From assembly GCA_938015795.1 (NCBI GenBank), contig CALLXA010000049.1, positions 1 through 12,026 on the forward strand: a DNA stretch of 12,026 bases. Direction: 5' to 3'. The position numbers and the translations under genes were made by a program. Source of the stretch: an uncultured bacterium (lineage in GTDB: Bacteria > Patescibacteriota > Dojkabacteria > SC72). The first letter of the stretch is position 1, and the number at the start of each line of letters is the position of its first letter. Below are positions 1-6,794 of the stretch, piece by piece. Under the pieces are notes generated by a model. The model had not been told where the DNA came from and did not search any database. It worked only from the letters and a program-made list of their open reading frames with translations.

Positions 1-1295
1 CCAGGAGTATCCATGGAGATAAACCATTCTGGTACAACTCTAAAAAGCAATTCTGTTTTACATCTCCAACATTTAGGATATCTATGAGAGTAATCCATTA
101 ATTTAAAGAGAAAACCATTTTTTTCCATATATTCAAAAATTTTAGGTGTAGCATCCTTCACCTGCATACCAGTCAACCAATCAAACCCTTCCATATATAC
201 TCCAGCATCATCGATTGGCATTATTTGTTCTAATCCCAATTCTTTACCCAAATCAAAGTCTTCTTTACCACACCCAGGTGCAATATGTACAAGGCCAGTA
301 CCCTCTTCAGAACCTACCATATCCCAAGCAACAACTTCATGCTGAGCATTCTTCTTAACTTCTAATTCAGAAAATGGTGCTTCATATTTCAAACCAACAA
401 GATCTTTACCCAAGATAGTATCTAATATTTCAAAATCTTTTCCTAAAACACTCTCTACCAAATCTTCCAAAACATAGTAAATGTTCTCTCCTGATTTCGC
501 TTTTACATAATTAAATTCTGGATTAACAGCAACAGCAACATTAGCAACCAAAGTCCAAGGTGTTGTCGTCCAAACAAGAAGATATTCATTGTCTTTACCC
601 TTTATTGGCAATTTGAAAAATATAGATGTATGAGTAACATCTTGATACTCTTCTGTTAATATCTCGTGTTGAGAAATAGCTGTGCCACATCTTGGACACC
701 AAGGAACACCATCAACACCCTCATAGATCCACCCCTGTTCATTACAAGTCTTTAAGAAGTGCCAAATGGTGTAATTATTTTCAGAAGCCATTGTATAATA
801 GCTATATTTGTTCTCATCTATAACACTATAGTCAGAGCCATCATAATCACCCCAGTTCATGAAATAACCCAATCTTCGAGATTGTTCTCTTTGAACAATA
901 GACCATTTAACTGTAGCGTCCTTACAATCTTGGACAAATTTTTCAATTCCATATGATTCAATATCTTTTTTCGTCTTAAAACCTTTCTCCTTTTCAACTT
1001 CAACCTCAACCCAAAGTCCTTGATTATCAAAACCATTTTGAAATCTTTGTTTAAAACCCTGCATATTCTTATACCTTTGCCACAAATCTTTATATGTCCT
1101 ACCCCAAGCGTGATGTACTCCCATTGGATTATTCGCCGTGATAGGACCATCTATAAAAGTAAATCTTTTTTCAGAGTTATTATTCTTTGTTAAGTACTTA
1201 TCAACGATACCTTTGGAGTACCACCATTCAAGAAGCTCCTTCTCTATATCCGTAAATTTAGGCTGTGAATCTGCCTTGTTTATCTTCTTACTCAT
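1..1295 (-). CDS. ileS: Isoleucyl-tRNA synthetase, N-terminal part (3' end outside window)
   Basis: Class I synthetase that charges tRNA-Ile with isoleucine in the cytoplasm. The frame is open from ATG at 1295 to the window edge, 431 codons plus two bases; the full enzyme is about 1000 residues, so the KMSKS loop and anticodon-binding domain lie outside. The Rossmann entry FIDGPITANNPMGV is at about 47-60. The HIGH signature is replaced by HHAW (61-64). Cys pairs occur at 200/203 (CPRC) and 409/412 (CWRC). The CP1 editing domain is recognisable from TTTPWTLVANVAVAVNP (about 243-259) and GTGLVHIAPGCGKEDF (about 332-347). ATG 1295 is chosen because MSKKIN followed by the conserved EWW segment is the usual start; further upstream in frame come weak GTG/TTG codons and then a stop. 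No Shine-Dalgarno precedes it, but a long structured leader does. Identity is very secure; the exact subfamily is not. Confidence 0.95.
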   Translation of the reverse strand, partial: MSKKINKADSQPKFTDIEKELLEWWYSKGIVDKYLTKNNNSEKRFTFIDGPITANNPMGVHHAWGRTYKDLWQRYKNMQGFKQRFQNGFDNQGLWVEVEVEKEKGFKTKKDIESYGIEKFVQDCKDATVKWSIVQREQSRRLGYFMNWGDYDGSDYSVIDENKYSYYTMASENNYTIWHFLKTCNEQGWIYEGVDGVPWCPRCGTAISQHEILTEEYQDVTHTSIFFKLPIKGKDNEYLLVWTTTPWTLVANVAVAVNPEFNYVKAKSGENIYYVLEDLVESVLGKDFEILDTILGKDLVGLKYEAPFSELEVKKNAQHEVVAWDMVGSEEGTGLVHIAPGCGKEDFDLGKELGLEQIMPIDDAGVYMEGFDWLTGMQVKDATPKIFEYMEKNGFLFKLMDYSHRYPKCWRCKTELLFRVVPEWFISMDTP

Positions 1296-1310
1296 TTTCG
1301 TTTTTAAAAA

Positions 1311-1480
1311 GTTTATATAACCCACATGCAAGAGTTATAAGAAAAGTGAAACTTCTCTATAACCGCCACAAAGCATGGCTTTAGCTTAAGATTTCGGGAG
1401 CTTACCGTCAGAGTCTACACATATTGTATATACAATACTTTCTTTCTGCCACTAACCAGCGATATCTGGATCAAAGTGTT
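1311..1480 (-). promoter_or_regulatory. Candidate structured 5' leader RNA of ileS, unknown class
   Basis: This part of the 289-bp gap would be transcribed from the minus promoter at 1487-1515 as a leader of about 185 nt. In transcription order it shows a two-step hairpin (CACT/AGTG, then CCAG/CTGG, 1450-1478), a 16-bp palindrome (1422-1437), a short GCCAT/GTGGC hairpin (1365-1379) and a 12-pair hairpin (1334-1363). In the last two, one pair is G-U on the minus strand but A-C on the plus strand, so the minus strand folds better. TATAAC at 1334-1339 can pair with GTTATA at 1358-1363 or with GTTATA at 1316-1321, which are mutually exclusive folds close to the ileS start. There is no T-box GGUGGnACC sequence, and I do not recognise a known riboswitch. 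The structure is seen; the regulatory role is inferred. Confidence 0.45.
1422..1437. repeat. Perfect 16-bp palindrome in ileS-pepF gap
   Basis: TATTGTATATACAATA is its own reverse complement. It lies about 50 bp downstream of the ileS -10 box and could be a hairpin in the leader RNA or a dimeric protein-binding site. Nothing in the sequence decides between these. Confidence 0.7.
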
Positions 1481-1489
1481 GAAAGTATT
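1434..1489. repeat. Nested inverted repeat over the ileS promoter start region
   Basis: AATACTTTC (1434-1442) and GAAAGTATT (1481-1489) are exact inverted arms. They enclose CACT/AGTG (1450-1453/1475-1478) and CCAG/CTGG (1456-1459/1466-1469) with a six-base loop. The outer right arm overlaps the proposed ileS -10 hexamer, so a transcript starting near 1480 would lack it. The outer arms may therefore act as DNA, for instance as an operator, rather than as RNA. Confidence 0.55.
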
Positions 1490-1515
1490 ATACAAAAAAC
1501 ACAAACTTGGGTCTA
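1487..1515 (-). promoter_or_regulatory. Promoter for ileS (sigma-70 type)
   Basis: On the minus strand TAGACC (1510-1515, four of six matches to TTGACA) is followed by a 17-bp spacer and a perfect TATAAT (1487-1492). The start would fall near 1480, giving a leader of about 185 nt before the ileS ATG. Confidence 0.5.
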
Positions 1516-1542
1516 TAGTATATTAAAAATTGATGAAAAAGA

Positions 1543-1551
1543 TGGTATAGT
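1543..1551 (+). promoter_or_regulatory. Extended -10 promoter for pepF
   Basis: TGGTATAGT matches the extended -10 form TGnTATAAT in all but one base. No good -35 is seen at the normal distance. Transcription would start near 1558, leaving a leader of about 27 nt with no Shine-Dalgarno. A TATCAT at 1574-1579, five bases before the ATG, is an alternative -10 that would give a nearly leaderless mRNA. Confidence 0.4.
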
Positions 1552-1584
1552 GTGCTCTAGAATAATCTTATCTTATCATCTAAG

Positions 1585-3333
1585 ATGACTTGGAATCTAA
1601 AACGATTATATACCTCTGACAACGACCCCCAGATAGACATCGACATCCGAGAAGACACCAATAAAATAACCCTGTTTGCAAATAAATGGAAAAACAACAA
1701 AGATTATACATACCACCCCGGGGTGCTAAGAAATGCTTTAGATGAGCTAGAATCTCTCTCCCAGGATATAAATAAGCCTTATTACTACTTTCTTCTTCGC
1801 AAGGAGCAGGATCAAACTGATGGTAATATCAAAGAGCGTTTTAACAAGATTGTTGATATTTATACTAAGTTAGAGAATAATATTTTGTTTTTTGAATTAA
1901 ATATTGCAAAGATTTCCAAATCTAAACAAGCTGTTTTCTTAAAATCTGAGGCGTTAAGGGAGTATAAGCATCACTTAGAACAGATTTTCGCTTCTTCTAA
2001 GTATCTTCTTTCTGAGAAGGAGGAAACTGTTTTTAATTTACTTGGTAAGGTGTCTCACAGTAATTGGTCTGATATGTTGTCAGAGCTTTTAGATAAACAA
2101 GTTTTAAATATTATTGATGAGAATAATAATGAGTTAAAGATTTCATACAATGAAGTAAGTAAATATCTTAACTCATTTGATAAAAATGTGAGGGAAATTG
2201 CTGGAAAAGAATTTGATCGTGTTAATTCTAAATATCTCGAGATTGCAGAGTTTGAGATTAATTCAATCCTAGAGAGTAAAAAGATTAGCGATGATTACAG
2301 AAAAATTAATCGACCAGATGAAACAAGGCATTTGAGTGATGATATAGAGAGTGATGTTGTAGATACTCTTTTAGAAACTATTTCTTCTCATTTTGATATT
2401 TCACAGAGGTATTACAAAATAAAAGCCAAGATGCTTAGTCAAAATAAGCTAAGATATCATGAAAGAAATATACCTGTTACTTCTGAGCAACAGATTTATG
2501 ATTTTCCAGAGAGTATTTCTTTGGTAAAAAAAGTTTTTGGTAATTTAGATACTGAATTTAAGGATATTGTTAAAAAATTTGAAAAGGAAGGTTCATATGA
2601 TGTTTTTCCACGGGAAGGCAAGTCTGGTGGTGCTTTTTGTATTAATATTAGCAAATCTCTTCCTACATATATTCTTTTAAATCACACTGGTAGGTTAAAT
2701 GATGTTTTAACCATTGCTCATGAATCTGGGCATGGTATCCATGCTGAGTTATCTAATTGTCAAAATCAACTGAATAGTGGGCACCCTATTTCACTAGCGG
2801 AGGTTGCCAGTACTTTTTTTGAAGATTTTGTACTAGATGATATCTTAAGTAATAGTGATGACGACGAATTAAAGAAAAGTATACTCATGGAGAAGCTTAA
2901 TGGAGATATTTCATCGATTTTTAGACAGGTTGCTTTTTATAATTTTGAAAAGGATTTACACAAATCATACAGAGAGAAAGGCTTTCTTTCCAAAGAGTTT
3001 ATCTGTGAATTATTTTGTAAGCATATGAAATCATATCTTGGGGATGCTGTAGAGGTTGATGATGGTATGAGATATGGTTGGATGTATGTTTCTCATTTTA
3101 GACGTTTCTTTTACGTTTATTCATATGCTAGCGGTCTTCTCATTTCAAAAGGATTACAAAGTTTAGTTAGAGATGACAAGAAAAATATTCAAAAAATAAA
3201 AGAATTTCTAAAATCTGGTTCCACGTTATCACCTAAGGATGTTTTTAAGAAAATAGATATTGATATTACAAATAGAGAATTTTGGGAAAGAGGTCTTAAA
3301 GAGATGGAAAATAATTTAAATAATTTGAGTTAA
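1585..3333 (+). CDS. pepF: Oligoendopeptidase F, M3 family zinc peptidase
   Basis: A cytoplasmic zinc metallopeptidase that cleaves short peptides, probably in peptide turnover. The 582 residues match the usual PepF length of about 560-600. The long helical N-terminal half leads to the catalytic motif HESGHGIH, with zinc ligands His379 and His383 and catalytic Glu380. The third ligand is probably Glu406 in SLAEVASTFFED. The C-terminal block GWMYVSHFRRFFYVYSYASG is typical of the family's substrate-binding region. No signal peptide or membrane segment is seen. The ATG at 1585 follows an extended -10 promoter, without a Shine-Dalgarno. The next gene starts 7 bp after the TAA stop, so the two are probably cotranscribed. 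A GC-rich palindrome lies inside the gene at 1714-1725. Family assignment is secure; the substrate is not known. Confidence 0.95.
   Translation: MTWNLKRLYTSDNDPQIDIDIREDTNKITLFANKWKNNKDYTYHPGVLRNALDELESLSQDINKPYYYFLLRKEQDQTDGNIKERFNKIVDIYTKLENNILFFELNIAKISKSKQAVFLKSEALREYKHHLEQIFASSKYLLSEKEETVFNLLGKVSHSNWSDMLSELLDKQVLNIIDENNNELKISYNEVSKYLNSFDKNVREIAGKEFDRVNSKYLEIAEFEINSILESKKISDDYRKINRPDETRHLSDDIESDVVDTLLETISSHFDISQRYYKIKAKMLSQNKLRYHERNIPVTSEQQIYDFPESISLVKKVFGNLDTEFKDIVKKFEKEGSYDVFPREGKSGGAFCINISKSLPTYILLNHTGRLNDVLTIAHESGHGIHAELSNCQNQLNSGHPISLAEVASTFFEDFVLDDILSNSDDDELKKSILMEKLNGDISSIFRQVAFYNFEKDLHKSYREKGFLSKEFICELFCKHMKSYLGDAVEVDDGMRYGWMYVSHFRRFFYVYSYASGLLISKGLQSLVRDDKKNIQKIKEFLKSGSTLSPKDVFKKIDIDITNREFWERGLKEMENNLNNLS
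1714..1725. repeat. GC-rich palindrome copy 1 (in pepF)
   Basis: CACCCCGGGGTG is a perfect palindrome containing the core ACCCCGGGGT. The core recurs at 9741-9750, and a near copy, ACCCCGGG followed by TT, is at 9784. It stands out sharply in AT-rich surroundings. Confidence 0.6.
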
Positions 3334-3340
3334 AAATTGT

Positions 3341-3655
3341 ATGGCTATAGATACAAAAGAACCTTTTGATTTAACAGAGATTCAACAGCAACAAATAAGA
3401 AATATGTTAGAAGATTGTGGTAATATTTTACATATGTGGGTTTGGTGCAATCATCATATAATTATCATAGAGAAAGATGGAGAGATGGAAGCTTACAGTA
3501 TCAAGGCTTCAGAATTAAATGAATTGGAAAAGCTTATAGTGATCAAATCTAATGATGGTGAGGAGGTGTTGTTAATGGGAAAAGATGACTTTGTTTATAC
3601 ATGCTCAGCTACGGATTTTAATTGTATCCCAGATGAAGAAGAGTTTCCTTTTTAA
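3341..3655 (+). CDS. Small acidic protein of unknown function
   Basis: A 104-residue protein I do not recognise. It is acidic, with a C-terminus ending in DEEEFPF, and has no signal peptide or membrane helix. A compact middle segment contains an HMWVWCNHHIIIIEKDGE stretch. This looks like adjacent beta-strands, with Cys and His residues that could bind metal, although the spacing matches no motif I know. A second strand-rich block, KLIVIKSNDGEEVLLMG, follows, then two more Cys residues near the end. The ATG sits 7 bp after the pepF stop, with no Shine-Dalgarno and no room for a promoter, so it depends on pepF transcription and perhaps on translational coupling. It stops 11 bp before the oppositely oriented tRNA gene. 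The tight link to pepF supports a real gene. No function is proposed. Confidence 0.75.
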   Translation: MAIDTKEPFDLTEIQQQQIRNMLEDCGNILHMWVWCNHHIIIIEKDGEMEAYSIKASELNELEKLIVIKSNDGEEVLLMGKDDFVYTCSATDFNCIPDEEEFPF

Positions 3656-3666
3656 TCCAACATAAA

Positions 3667-3738
3667 TTGCCAGACTAGGACTCGAACCTAGATTAATGGG
3701 ACCAGAACCCATCGTCCTACCAATTAGACGATCTAGCA
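3667..3738 (-). tRNA. tRNA-Gln, anticodon CUG
   Basis: A 72-nt cloverleaf can be drawn. The acceptor stem TGCTAGA/TCTGGCA has one G-U pair and begins with U1-A72, as is usual for bacterial tRNA-Gln. A four-pair D stem has GG in its loop. The anticodon stem is ATGGG/CCCAT around loop TTCTGGT, giving anticodon CTG (3703-3705), followed by a four-base variable region. The T stem is CTAGG/CCTAG with loop TTCGAGT. The discriminator is A. The next bases are TTT, so CCA is not encoded and must be added by CCA transferase. The gene lies 24 bp downstream of gltX on the same strand and has its own likely promoter. Base 37 is G after G36, the TrmD methylation context. Confidence 0.93.
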
Positions 3739-3753
3739 ATAGTTAAACAAAAG

Positions 3754-3782
3754 ATTATACCACTAATTTTTTAATCTCTCGA
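3754..3782 (-). promoter_or_regulatory. Promoter for tRNA-Gln
   Basis: On the minus strand, directly after the gltX TAG stop, is TGGTATAAT, a perfect extended -10 (TATAAT at 3754-3759). A weak -35, TCGAGA (3777-3782, four of six), stands 17 bp upstream inside the gltX end. Transcription would start near 3747, just before the mature tRNA 5' end at 3738. Confidence 0.6.
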
Positions 3783-5418
3783 CAACTTTTTCTTTACCTA
3801 ATACTTTCATAATTTCACAAAGATCAGGAGTTTGCATTTTTCGAGTTGTTTTCAATCTCAGAACCATAGCAACATCACCTACTTTACCTTTGAATTTAGA
3901 AGGATTTTTCTTAAAAGCATTGTAATCTGATGTAAAACCCAAAGACTCACTAATAGCTTTCACTTTTTCAAACCAAACATTACAATCATCATCAGGATCG
4001 TATGAAGAAATAAATTCTTCAATAATATTCTTTAAATCTTCATCAGAAATATTCTCTGGCATAGAGGGAATTTCTAAGGAATTGAATAAGTCATCAAAAA
4101 AGATATCTAATTGACCAACAACATCACTCCATTTACACATATCTTTTCTAATTTTCTTTCCTTCTCTTTCAATATTGAAAATTTTAATACAATACTCTTT
4201 GTTTTCACTTAACCTTTTAAAAACTTGCTCATCATATTCCTTTGCCCAATCTAAAACTCTTTCATATACTTCTGTTGCAGATAGTGTGGCAATATACTCT
4301 CTACAGAAACTTTCTAGTTTAACAAAATCAAAAAGAGCACCAGATCTATTGATCTTTTCTAAAGAAATTTTAAATTCATCATAACTCTTCTCTTTATTAC
4401 CTCTTTTCCAATCTTGATAATTAGAGTTAAGAATATTAATTAAATATTCTAAGACACCCTCTTTAGGATATCCTTGTTGACTGTAATATCTAGTGTCTGC
4501 CTCTGGATCTTTCCTTTTACTTAATTTTCTTTTTCCACCCTCTTCATCAATTTTCATCAAAGGTGATATATGAGCATATGGTAAAACATCTAATTCCAAT
4601 GCTTGGAAAATTTCATAATGCAAAGGTGTAGAAGCAAACCATTCATCTCCTCGAACAACATTTGTAATATGCATCAGTGTATCATCTATAGGGTGGGCAA
4701 AATGGTATACAGGATAACCATCTGATTTCAGCAATACAGAATCTATACTATTCTTCTTTAAAGATTTCTTACCTTTTACCAAATCAGTAAATGTGAATTC
4801 CTCTTCACCATCTCCATTAGAATATAATCTAATTACAAACTTACTGTCTTTCTCGATTTCTTTTTTAATATCTTCAAAACTTGCATCTCTCCATTTGGCC
4901 CACTCTCCGTAATATCCTGTTCTTACTCCCATATCTTCTTGTTTTTTTCTAATCTCTTCTAATTCTTCAGGAGTAATAAAACATGGGTATGCTCTACCCT
5001 TGCTTACAAGATCTTTAGCAAAAACAGCATATATATCCAATCTTTCACTTTGCATGTATGGACCGTAATCTCCAATTTGTTCGGAAGAAGAAATAACTCC
5101 TTCGTCTGAACATATTCCATAATCTTTTAAGCCTTGTGCAAGAAGATTAACACCATTATCCACCTCCCTATTTTTATCTGTATCTTCAATTCTTAATATA
5201 TATACTCCATTAGATTGTTTAGCTAATTTAAAAGCAACCAAGGCTGCAAAAACAGTTCCAATATGTAAAAATCCAGTAGGACTGGGAGCAAATCTTGTTA
5301 CATATTGACCTTCATCTAAGTTTCTTTTGGGATATTTTTTGAATATATCTTCTGGGTTTTCACTAACATTTGGAAAAAGTAATTCCGCTATTTGTAAAAA
5401 TTCTTCTTTACTGTTCAT
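3763..5418 (-). CDS. gltX: Glutamyl-tRNA synthetase
   Basis: Class I synthetase attaching glutamate to tRNA-Glu, and in many bacteria also to tRNA-Gln before transamidation. The 551 residues begin with about 38 residues ahead of the catalytic motif TRFAPSPTGFLHIGT (41-55). Classical GluRS starts almost directly at that motif, so this is the longer form I associate with some Gram-positive and CPR bacteria. RIEDTD is at 76-81. The KMSKS loop appears as KLSKR (298-302), followed by KDPEADTRYY. The HIGH motif reads HIGT. RFAPSPTG rather than RFPPEPNG separates it from GlnRS. The helical C-terminal domain (about 320-551) would bind the anticodon. No Shine-Dalgarno precedes the ATG. It is divergent from the membrane protein gene 56 bp away and is followed by tRNA-Gln. 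Non-discriminating activity is inferred, not shown. Confidence 0.95.
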   Translation of the reverse strand: MNSKEEFLQIAELLFPNVSENPEDIFKKYPKRNLDEGQYVTRFAPSPTGFLHIGTVFAALVAFKLAKQSNGVYILRIEDTDKNREVDNGVNLLAQGLKDYGICSDEGVISSSEQIGDYGPYMQSERLDIYAVFAKDLVSKGRAYPCFITPEELEEIRKKQEDMGVRTGYYGEWAKWRDASFEDIKKEIEKDSKFVIRLYSNGDGEEEFTFTDLVKGKKSLKKNSIDSVLLKSDGYPVYHFAHPIDDTLMHITNVVRGDEWFASTPLHYEIFQALELDVLPYAHISPLMKIDEEGGKRKLSKRKDPEADTRYYSQQGYPKEGVLEYLINILNSNYQDWKRGNKEKSYDEFKISLEKINRSGALFDFVKLESFCREYIATLSATEVYERVLDWAKEYDEQVFKRLSENKEYCIKIFNIEREGKKIRKDMCKWSDVVGQLDIFFDDLFNSLEIPSMPENISDEDLKNIIEEFISSYDPDDDCNVWFEKVKAISESLGFTSDYNAFKKNPSKFKGKVGDVAMVLRLKTTRKMQTPDLCEIMKVLGKEKVVERLKN

Positions 5419-5434
5419 ATGTATATATATTTTT

Positions 5435-5464
5435 AAGTATTGCTACTACATTAAAGTATTGCTA
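5435..5464. repeat. Two 11-bp direct repeats in a divergent promoter region
   Basis: AAGTATTGCTA occurs at 5435-5445 and 5454-5464, start-to-start distance 19 bp, about two helical turns. The repeats fill most of the 56-bp gap between the divergent gltX and membrane-protein genes. The first overlaps the proposed -35 and the second the proposed -10, so they could be an operator or simply a duplicated promoter piece. Confidence 0.6.
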
Positions 5465-5468
5465 AGAT
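5440..5468 (+). promoter_or_regulatory. Leaderless-type promoter of the 439-residue membrane protein
   Basis: TTGCTA (5440-5445, four of six matches) and TAAGAT (5463-5468, four of six) are separated by exactly 17 bp. The -10 ends six bases before the ATG at 5475, so transcription would begin at or next to the start codon. The gene has no Shine-Dalgarno, which fits a leaderless mRNA. Each hexamer alone is weak; the spacing is what makes it convincing. Confidence 0.4.
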
Positions 5469-5474
5469 TATACC

Positions 5475-6794
5475 ATGACATTAACAGAAGCATCATTCTG
5501 GACAAGAAGATTTGGAGTAATCGCTGGAGCAGGCCTTGTCATATTCGTAATCGTTGTATTAGCAGTAACTCTTCAACCAAAACAAAATATGCCTCCTCAA
5601 TATTTACAAGCAAATTTTGCTTGTACTGAAACAAGGGATGAATTCTTACCAAATCAATTAAATATACCTTCACTCTCTTTAGCAAGTGGATCAGAAGCTA
5701 TCTTTGATATTCAAACAGATAGCGGTAAAATTGATTCATTACCTCAGATAATCAATGTTTACAAATTTGATAATCCTAAACAATCATTGAATGCTCAAGC
5801 TGAAGCTAAAGTGTTAGCAAAAAGAATGGGCTTTGATCCTGATACAATAATTAGAAAAGGTACTGAACAATATATCTGGGTAGACAAAGTATTTGATAGG
5901 ACGCTAGAGGTACAAACAAAAAATCTCAATTTTAAATTAAAAACCAACAGTAGCTATATTAGAAAAGTTTCAGAAACAGGAAGCTTACCATCTGAACAGG
6001 CCGCGAAATCAATAGCTGTAAACTATCTTCGTGGTTTAAATCTTTTAGAAGAAGACTATGCAACGGGAACACATACAACAACTCTTGTTAGTATAAATCC
6101 AGATGGAACATTTAGTGAAGTTTCATCTATGGATCAAGCAGAATTAATAAAGGTTGATATCCAAAGGAGCAAATCAATGATAACAATACCTGCAAATATT
6201 GTAGGAGCAGAAGAGATGGTGAATATGTTAAAAACAAAATTAGCAGAACCAACAAAAGTCAATAGTTTAATAAATGATGAAAGAATAGATGTTTATACAT
6301 TCAATACACCCGTAACATTTGAAGATCCTAACAAAGCTAATATTTCAGTATACATAGGTGTTGAAGATAAAGAGAAAAGAACCGATGGTGGAAAAGCAAA
6401 TGTTTACAATGTTGAATATACAAATTGGCCTATTCAACCAGAGTCTTGTGGTACATATGAGTTAATATCACCTGCAATCGCTATTGAAAAAATACAAAGT
6501 GGAGAAGGTAGTTTAGTATATTTGAACGAATTGGGTGGAGATGATTTACAAAACTATACTCCTAAGAAAGTAAAAAAGTTAACAATACTATATGTAAATA
6601 TTACATACCTAGAAACAACAGAGGAACAAGAATTTTTACAACCTGTATATGTAATATCTGGAGAAGCTATATTGGATAATGATGTAAAAGCAAACTTTGA
6701 CTACTACTACCCTGCTATCAACTATGATATTGTTCAAGATAAAATAGTTTTGGATATACCCGTAGTTGAGAAGAAAAATGCGTTTGGTTTCTAA
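5475..6794 (+). CDS. Single-pass membrane protein with large extracytoplasmic domain, unknown function
   Basis: A 439-residue protein I do not recognise. After a short N-terminus with two arginines (TRRFG) comes a hydrophobic helix at about 14-33, ending in LQPKQ. The positive-inside rule puts the remaining 400 or so residues outside the membrane. There is no lipobox at the helix end; Cys49 lies in FACTE, after the helix. The outer part is a mixed alpha/beta domain with many short strands and an SEQAAKSIAVNYLRGL helix. Near the C-terminus, EEQEFLQPVYVISGEAIL loosely resembles the ends of PepSY or YycI-like extracytoplasmic domains, but that is too weak to name it. Its TAA overlaps the stop codon of the convergent carboxypeptidase gene. 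The start is fixed by the adjoining promoter. A cell-envelope role is inferred only from topology and neighbour. Confidence 0.85.
   Translation: MTLTEASFWTRRFGVIAGAGLVIFVIVVLAVTLQPKQNMPPQYLQANFACTETRDEFLPNQLNIPSLSLASGSEAIFDIQTDSGKIDSLPQIINVYKFDNPKQSLNAQAEAKVLAKRMGFDPDTIIRKGTEQYIWVDKVFDRTLEVQTKNLNFKLKTNSSYIRKVSETGSLPSEQAAKSIAVNYLRGLNLLEEDYATGTHTTTLVSINPDGTFSEVSSMDQAELIKVDIQRSKSMITIPANIVGAEEMVNMLKTKLAEPTKVNSLINDERIDVYTFNTPVTFEDPNKANISVYIGVEDKEKRTDGGKANVYNVEYTNWPIQPESCGTYELISPAIAIEKIQSGEGSLVYLNELGGDDLQNYTPKKVKKLTILYVNITYLETTEEQEFLQPVYVISGEAILDNDVKANFDYYYPAINYDIVQDKIVLDIPVVEKKNAFGF

Noticed and set aside
857..1150. Minus-strand 97-codon open frame
   Set aside because: It lies in another frame of ileS, which is continuous and clearly coding across this stretch.
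1365..1480. T-box reading of the ileS leader, with GTGGC and ATC as T-box and specifier
   Set aside because: No GGUGGnACC core or antiterminator/terminator pair. UGGC would also not match the A discriminator expected of tRNA-Ile.
1311..1521. 6S-like RNA with a long closing stem in the ileS-pepF gap
   Set aside because: A weak closing stem can be drawn (near 1311-1323 with 1509-1521), but I see no conserved 6S sequence, and promoters on both strands lie inside the region.
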